From Methanosarcina sp. (GTDB lineage: Archaea; Halobacteriota; Methanosarcinia; Methanosarcinales; Methanosarcinaceae), in the NCBI GenBank assembly GCA_013330315.1, contig DUIO01000228.1:5352-14201 (forward strand): 8,850 bases of DNA, read 5' to 3'. How positions within the stretch are numbered: position 1 is the stretch's first letter; each line of letters starts with the position of its first letter. Below, piece by piece: positions 5,136 to 8,850 of this stretch. A program made the position numbers and the translations under genes. The notes under the pieces were generated by a model. The model was not told the origin of the DNA. It searched no databases and worked only from the letters and a program-made list of their open reading frames with translations.

Positions 5136-5879
5136 ATGCTCAAGCAGAGATTCGTGCTGGATACCACGGCACTAACGGACCTGCAGACTCGGGAAGTTAT
5201 GGGCTATACGTCCCTCTGTGAAGGGATGAAAGCAATACTTGACCTTATAGCCGATGCCCGCCTGCATTTCGGGATCAGTTGTTATGTTCCCTATCCATCG
5301 GTGTACAAAGAGATGTACGAATTTGCAAGCCGCAACGGCTGTGACAGAGAGGTTACGGCAAAGATAGATACCTGGCTTGTGAAAAAATCTCCTGACCGCT
5401 ATAGAGTGGATGTAACCTCGCAGATCTTCCATGAATACGTATCTTATATGCGAGAGAGGATCAACCGCGGGATGGGGGTTGCAGAGGATGCAATATGGGA
5501 AGCAGCAACCGAATGTCTCTTCATGGATAATCCGCAAAACAAGAAAAAAGAATTCAGAGAAGAGGTTGAAAGAGAGGTCATTGGCGGGATAATCGGCAAA
5601 TTCAGGAACAAGTACAGGGCAGCTCTCAGGTATGGAATTCTTGACAGCGCGCCTGATATTGACGTTTTGATCCTCGCCAAGGAACTTGACGCGGCTGTCA
5701 TTGCAAGCGACTACGGAATTGAAAAATGGGCAGAACAGCTTGGGGTCCGTTTTGTGCCTGCAAATACGTTTCCTATGATGATCAAAGAGTATCTCAAGCA
5801 CGGGCCTGAAGGAAAAAAGGAACCAGAATATGAGGATAAAAAGAAAAAGGACGATCTGGGAGAAACCGATTTTATTTGA
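5136..5879 (+). CDS. HARP-type RNA-free ribonuclease P homologue (UPF0278, RNA ligase partner family)
   Basis: A PIN-like nuclease of 247 residues. The family was first named RNA ligase partner or UPF0278. Its Aquifex aeolicus member was later shown to be a minimal protein-only RNase P that trims tRNA 5' leaders. Seen: [10 protein letters not shown] with Asp9 on the first strand, a helical charged middle part (about 60-165, the likely spike-helix insertion), then the acidic cluster Asp170, Asp174, Asp176 in [11 protein letters not shown] and Asp192 in IASDYG. The spacing of Asp170, Asp174 and Asp192 (4 and 18) matches the Aquifex catalytic aspartates as I recall them. A lysine/glutamate tail (226-247) follows the domain. 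Published work on M. mazei found that HARP is not the main RNase P there, so the cellular job is open. ATG 5136 follows a weak AAGGA. The gene stands alone. Confidence 0.87.
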   Translation: MLKQRFVLDTTALTDLQTREVMGYTSLCEGMKAILDLIADARLHFGISCYVPYPSVYKEMYEFASRNGCDREVTAKIDTWLVKKSPDRYRVDVTSQIFHEYVSYMRERINRGMGVAEDAIWEAATECLFMDNPQNKKKEFREEVEREVIGGIIGKFRNKYRAALRYGILDSAPDIDVLILAKELDAAVIASDYGIEKWAEQLGVRFVPANTFPMMIKEYLKHGPEGKKEPEYEDKKKKDDLGETDFI

Positions 5880-6187
5880 TAGGGCATAATAAATTCGGAT
5901 AGGCATAAAGAGTGACAGATTCAGGCATCCCCCAATTAAATTCAAAGGATTGCGAGGAAGCTCTATTCAGTCTACCTCTACCGGTTGACTCTATTAACTC
6001 CGCTTATCCGATTTACTGCAATATCTTGCCGAATATTTCATTTTCAATTTATCGGGATACGTTTACTGATAAAGATATACGATAGATAAGCATAAACAAG
6101 ATCTTCGCTTAGATTAATATTAATTCTCTTACATTAATATTAATTCCATATATTTCAAGCCTTTAAGGCAATCCGGGGGGAAAGAGT
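5880..6187 (+). other. Spacer upstream of S-adenosylmethionine synthetase
   Basis: No gene is seen in these 308 bases. The left part must end the HARP transcript, but I see no clear hairpin with a T-run. The right 80 bases hold the tandem AT palindromes (6108-6147), a TATA-like CATATATTT (6147-6155) and a G-run before the TTG start. Confidence 0.45.
6108..6147 (+). promoter_or_regulatory. 20-base tandem repeat built on a 12-base palindrome, before the SAM synthetase gene
   Basis: Two adjacent units, CTTAGATTAATATTAATTCT (6108-6127) and CTTACATTAATATTAATTCC (6128-6147), match at 18 of 20 bases. Each contains the perfect palindrome ATTAATATTAAT, with centres 20 bases apart, about two helical turns. 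They end 40 bases before the TTG start, where promoter elements are expected. They could be paired operator sites, or two TATA-like boxes produced by duplication. Confidence 0.6.
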
Positions 6188-7420
6188 TTGAGAAATATTG
6201 TTATAGAAGAGTTGAAAGCTTCGGGAGTTTATCGCCAGAAGGTGGAGGTTGTTGAAAGGAAAGGGCTCGGGCATCCTGACTATATCTGTGATGCGATCAT
6301 GGAACAGATTTCAGTAAATCTCAGCCAGAAATACCTTGAGACCTTCGGGACTATCCTTCATCATAATATAGACAAGGGAATGCTTGTTGCAGGTGAAGTG
6401 GAAGGAAAATTCGGAGGGGGAAAAGTTGTAAGCCCTATGCGGCTCATTATAGGGGACAGGGCTACCTTCGAATATGAGGGAGTTGAGATCGATGTTCCCG
6501 GGCTTGCAGTCAATACGGCAAAAGAATGGATTTCGGAAAAGCTCCGTTTTGTAGACCCTGAGAACCTCATTTACCAGGTAGAACTCAAAAAGGGCTCTGC
6601 AGAACTTACGGATATTTTTAGCAGGGGAGGAAAAGTCCTGGGAGCAAACGATACATCCGCAGCAGTCGGGTATGCGCCTCTTAGCCCTACTGAAAGGCTG
6701 GTCCTTGATACGGAACATTACCTTAACTCAAAAGAATTCAAAAAAGAATATCCTGAGTCAGGAGAAGATATAAAGGTCATGGGGCTCAGGCATAAGGAGA
6801 ATGTGCACCTTACCGTTGCTGCTCCTTTCGTGGATAGATACGTTGAATCCGAAGAGGATTATTTCAAAAAGAAGATCGAACTTCACGACAGGATTGAAGA
6901 ATTTGCTGCAGGGTTTGCTGAAAGAGAAAGAGCAGAAGTTGAAGCCTGCATATGTGCAAGACCTACTGCTTCCCTTAATACCCTCGATATGCCTGGCAGG
7001 GGAATGGAAGGAATTTACACAACAGTTACCGGAACCTCTGCAGAGGATGCCGACTGCGGCGAAGTGGGGCGTGGAAACCGCGTAAACGGGATAATCCCCT
7101 TAAACCGCCCGGTCAGCAGTGAAGCTGCAGCAGGGAAAAACCCTGTAAGCCATATAGGAAAGATTTACAATCTACTCTCTCACAGAATAGCAGCCGAGAT
7201 TTACAGGGAAGTCCCTGATGTCTCGGAAGTATATGTATGGCTCCTGAGTGAAATAGGGACTCCTATTGACCAGCCTCAAATTGCAACTGCCCAGCTGATT
7301 ATGAAAAAAGGTGCAGCCGGAGACGTTGAAAAAGAAGCGGCAGAGGTTATAGAAAGAGAACTTGAAAATATTCATTCCTTCTCAATGGAACTTGTAGCAG
7401 GAAGGAAACCCATCTGCTGA
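6188..7420 (+). CDS. mat: S-adenosylmethionine synthetase, archaeal type
   Basis: Makes S-adenosylmethionine from methionine and ATP in the cytoplasm; the product feeds methylation and radical-SAM reactions. The 410-residue protein has the archaeal-type motifs in order: VERKGLGHPDYICD (22-35), FGTILHHNIDKGMLVAGE (53-70), FGGGK (75-79), GANDTSAAVGYAPLSPTER (152-170), VMGLR (197-201) and GTSAEDADCGEVGRGNRVNG (282-301), then AAAGKNPVSHIGKIYN (313-328). Compared from memory with the Methanocaldococcus enzyme, some positions differ (GHPDY for GHPDS, HHNIDK for HHNTDQ, IPLNRPVSSEAAAG for TPFRPMSMEAASG), so it may belong to the second, divergent branch of this family. The start is TTG at 6188, 7 bases after a run of six G that can serve as a ribosome site. 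The gene converges on the UbiA-type gene. Confidence 0.92.
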   Translation: MRNIVIEELKASGVYRQKVEVVERKGLGHPDYICDAIMEQISVNLSQKYLETFGTILHHNIDKGMLVAGEVEGKFGGGKVVSPMRLIIGDRATFEYEGVEIDVPGLAVNTAKEWISEKLRFVDPENLIYQVELKKGSAELTDIFSRGGKVLGANDTSAAVGYAPLSPTERLVLDTEHYLNSKEFKKEYPESGEDIKVMGLRHKENVHLTVAAPFVDRYVESEEDYFKKKIELHDRIEEFAAGFAERERAEVEACICARPTASLNTLDMPGRGMEGIYTTVTGTSAEDADCGEVGRGNRVNGIIPLNRPVSSEAAAGKNPVSHIGKIYNLLSHRIAAEIYREVPDVSEVYVWLLSEIGTPIDQPQIATAQLIMKKGAAGDVEKEAAEVIERELENIHSFSMELVAGRKPIC

Positions 7421-7435
7421 ACGGGCAAATTAGAA

Positions 7436-7474
7436 AAAGCCTGACTTTCAGCAGTATTGTTATAAGCAGGCTTT
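7436..7474. terminator. Shared hairpin terminator between convergent genes
   Basis: AAAGCCTG (7436-7443) and CAGGCTTT (7467-7474) form an 8-pair stem around a 23-base loop. On the minus strand the stem runs into GGCTTTTTC, a T-run suited to ending the UbiA-type transcript. On the plus strand it is 15 bases past the synthetase stop and is followed by an A-rich stretch, so it works less clearly that way. Confidence 0.5.
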
Positions 7475-7532
7475 ATAAAAAATAGGTTTTGGAAAAAATA
7501 GTTGATATATAGGGCCATATCCGTTATTCGGT

Positions 7533-8402
7533 TTACACCCCGGCAATAAAAGCTATCAGCGCAAACAACATAGCTATTTTGAACATTTTAGAGGACTTTG
7601 TGGGGTTGTTCTTTATAAGCAGTTGAGCAATGGCTGCAAGAAACCCCAGGTCTGCCAGAAAAACAAGATAAAGATAGCGAAGCCCCAGGATATGCATAAT
7701 GTAAGGGAGCGGGCTCAAAAGTACGGCAAGGAGCCCTATAAGCACTGCAAGGTATCCTGCTTTTTTTGCACCTATCCTGAGGGGCAGGGTATCTGCCCCT
7801 TCTTTACTGTCCCCTTCCATATCCTCAATGTCCTTTACAATTTCTCGGGCTGTAATTGCAAGAGCTGCAAGCAAAAACAGTACGGAAAGAGCTTCAAGTC
7901 CTCCAATTCCGAAAACGGAAGCTCCGAATAAAAAAACGGAGCCTGTAAGGTAGCCTATACTCAGGTTCCCTAAAAGGGGCGTGCCTTTGAGGGTTTTTGC
8001 ATACAGGATCAACAGCAGGGAATTAAAAAGAGAAATTAACCCGCAGATGGAATTTATTGAGAAAGCCAGGAGGGTTCCGAGGGCAAAGAGAAGGTAAGAA
8101 AAATAAAAAGCCTCTTTTGCTTTTACGCGGCCGGACGGAATAGGCCTTTCAGGACGGTTGATAGAATCTATTTTTATGTCATAATAATCGTTAATTGTAT
8201 TTCCTGCACCTGAAACTAGAAATACTACCAGAAACACGAGCCCTGAATCAATATAAGGGAAAGATCCCGCAAAATCCGAACCTGAAGGTCCTGAAACCAG
8301 AATATTAAAAGCTATCAAAGTTCCGATTACGGCTGCAAACCCCGCCATCAGGCAGTTTCCGTACCTCATAAGCTCCAGATATGTGCGTATTCCGGCAGAC
8401 AT
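7533..8402 (-). CDS. UbiA-family prenyltransferase, probable digeranylgeranylglyceryl phosphate synthase
   Basis: Membrane enzyme expected to add the second geranylgeranyl chain to geranylgeranylglyceryl phosphate in archaeal ether-lipid synthesis. Numbering from the ATG at 8402 (289 residues), the first aspartate-rich motif is [21 protein letters not shown] (71-91) and the second is [22 protein letters not shown] (186-207); both bind the diphosphate through magnesium. Eight or nine hydrophobic segments lie between and around them. NRPxRPIPSG with KDxEDxxGD is typical of archaeal lipid UbiA members rather than quinone ones. The frame also allows an ATG at 8417, adding MLFLL. Neither has a Shine-Dalgarno site, so a leaderless message is likely. 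I prefer 8402 because family members start close to the YLELMR segment. Exact substrate is by homology. Confidence 0.85.
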   Translation of the reverse strand: MSAGIRTYLELMRYGNCLMAGFAAVIGTLIAFNILVSGPSGSDFAGSFPYIDSGLVFLVVFLVSGAGNTINDYYDIKIDSINRPERPIPSGRVKAKEAFYFSYLLFALGTLLAFSINSICGLISLFNSLLLILYAKTLKGTPLLGNLSIGYLTGSVFLFGASVFGIGGLEALSVLFLLAALAITAREIVKDIEDMEGDSKEGADTLPLRIGAKKAGYLAVLIGLLAVLLSPLPYIMHILGLRYLYLVFLADLGFLAAIAQLLIKNNPTKSSKMFKIAMLFALIAFIAGV

Positions 8403-8417
8403 CAGAAGAAACAGCAT

Positions 8418-8717
8418 TATAAAGTATTAAAATTTTGCCAAAAATAAAGCTGACGATTATGTTGCCAAGCACCTGTCTGTATGACAGGAGCCCTTTATCT
8501 GGTTATTATCGTCGTCACCTTCTAAAGAATCCGGATCAACTGCCTATTCATAGAAAACGCAACCTTTTTTAGATCTGCAGTTTATTGCAGTCATAGGAGA
8601 AGTATACTCAGAATAAATTCTAAATTTTTTTTATATGAATAACATAATAAATTGTTAAGGACTTACGGTGTACAGTAGAGATTTCTGTTTACGGATGTGC
8701 TGGCGGAGGCCATAAAA
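8418..8717. other. Spacer between divergent genes, with a small nested inverted repeat
   Basis: No gene is seen. The left end is the AT-rich promoter region of the UbiA-type gene (minus-strand TTTATTTTTGG and TTTTAATA are TATA candidates). An outer inverted repeat, GACGAT (8452-8457) with ATCGTC (8508-8513), encloses an inner hairpin, CCTGTC (8472-8477) with GACAGG (8483-8488). The right half is AT-rich and contains the promoter of the exported-protein gene. Confidence 0.4.
8627..8637 (+). promoter_or_regulatory. Candidate TATA box of the exported-protein gene
   Basis: A run of T followed by TTTATATG matches the archaeal TATA box. Transcription starting about 25 bases on, near 8660, would leave a leader of roughly 60 bases with GGAGG (8705-8709) 8 bases before the ATG at 8718. 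Confidence 0.4.
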
Positions 8718-8850
8718 ATGAAACCCCATTTTTTAATTTCCCTAATTTATGTACTGTTGATAATATTGATAATTCCTGGAATGACTCCCGGCATGGCGTC
8801 TGCTGCAGATGAAGCAGCAGGAGATAGCGGAAGTTCAGATACAGCAGATC
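8718..8850 (+). CDS. Exported protein, N-terminal part (runs off the right edge), function unknown
   Basis: Only 44 codons are present. They begin MKPHFLISLIYVLLIILIIP and go on to GMTPGMASAADEAAGDSGSS. This is a typical Sec signal peptide: a lysine and histidine at the start, a long hydrophobic core (about residues 5-19) and a likely cleavage site after ASA near residue 29. After it comes a low-complexity stretch rich in Ala, Asp, Gly and Ser, as in linkers of archaeal surface or secreted proteins. There is no lipobox cysteine, so a lipoprotein is unlikely. The ATG at 8718 has a perfect GGAGG 8 bases before it. The mature domain is outside the window, so no role is proposed. Confidence 0.75.
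   Translation, partial: MKPHFLISLIYVLLIILIIPGMTPGMASAADEAAGDSGSSDTAD

Noticed and set aside
5878..5908. GATAGGGCATAA and GATAGGCATAA spaced 20 bases apart after the HARP gene, as a third 20-base tandem repeat
   Set aside because: The match is only 11 bases with an insertion, and the first copy overlaps the stop codon; too weak to call.
5172..5945. A 257-codon open frame on the minus strand opposite the HARP gene
   Set aside because: It is almost wholly antisense to a well-supported conserved gene, has no ribosome site and its translation is rich in Cys, Phe and His with no domain; it is a shadow frame.
6311..6718. A 135-codon minus-strand frame inside the SAM synthetase gene
   Set aside because: It lies wholly opposite strongly conserved synthetase motifs and shows no plausible protein features.

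Overview
The window looks like chromosomal DNA of a methanogenic archaeon, most probably Methanosarcina or a close relative. The proteins point that way: an archaeal-type S-adenosylmethionine synthetase, a UbiA-family enzyme of ether-lipid synthesis, a deoxyhypusine-synthase family protein, and a HARP-type (UPF0278) protein-only RNase P homologue, a family known from Methanosarcina mazei. The base composition is moderate, the spacers are long and AT-rich, promoters look like TATA boxes, and Shine-Dalgarno sites are GGAGG-like. The genus is inferred; no rRNA gene is present to settle it.

Layout from left to right. (1) Minus strand: a deoxyhypusine-synthase homologue followed 4 bases later by the start of pyrF, which runs off the left edge; the two look like one operon. 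(2) A 637-base spacer with a triple 11-base tandem repeat and purine-rich degenerate repeats. (3) Plus strand: an ABC ATPase and a seven-helix permease of the FetA/FetB (YbbL/YbbM) type, 209 bases apart; the gap holds a 20-base tandem duplication and a 19-base perfect palindrome. (4) Minus strand: a small thioredoxin-fold protein whose only sensible start appears to be CTG, with a degenerate in-frame copy of its C-terminal codons just past its stop, then a small protein with four CxxC pairs. (5) Plus strand, divergent: the HARP homologue, then S-adenosylmethionine synthetase starting at TTG behind a 20-base tandem repeat made of AT palindromes. (6) Minus strand, convergent: the UbiA-type prenyltransferase, with a shared hairpin terminator between it and the synthetase. 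(7) Plus strand: the first 44 codons of an exported protein.

Most genes are housekeeping and do not form one pathway. FetAB is the clearest two-gene unit and probably moves iron or another metal. The thioredoxin-like and four-CxxC proteins are thiol or zinc proteins of unknown partners. I saw no mobile element, CRISPR array, tRNA or rRNA.

The points most worth a second look are: the deoxyhypusine-synthase homologue appears to lack three amine-binding residues while keeping the catalytic lysine; the CTG start and duplicated tail of the thioredoxin gene; the HARP gene; and the repeat or palindrome elements placed in front of or between the fetA, fetB and S-adenosylmethionine synthetase genes. 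No multi-gene novel defence or metabolic system is evident.
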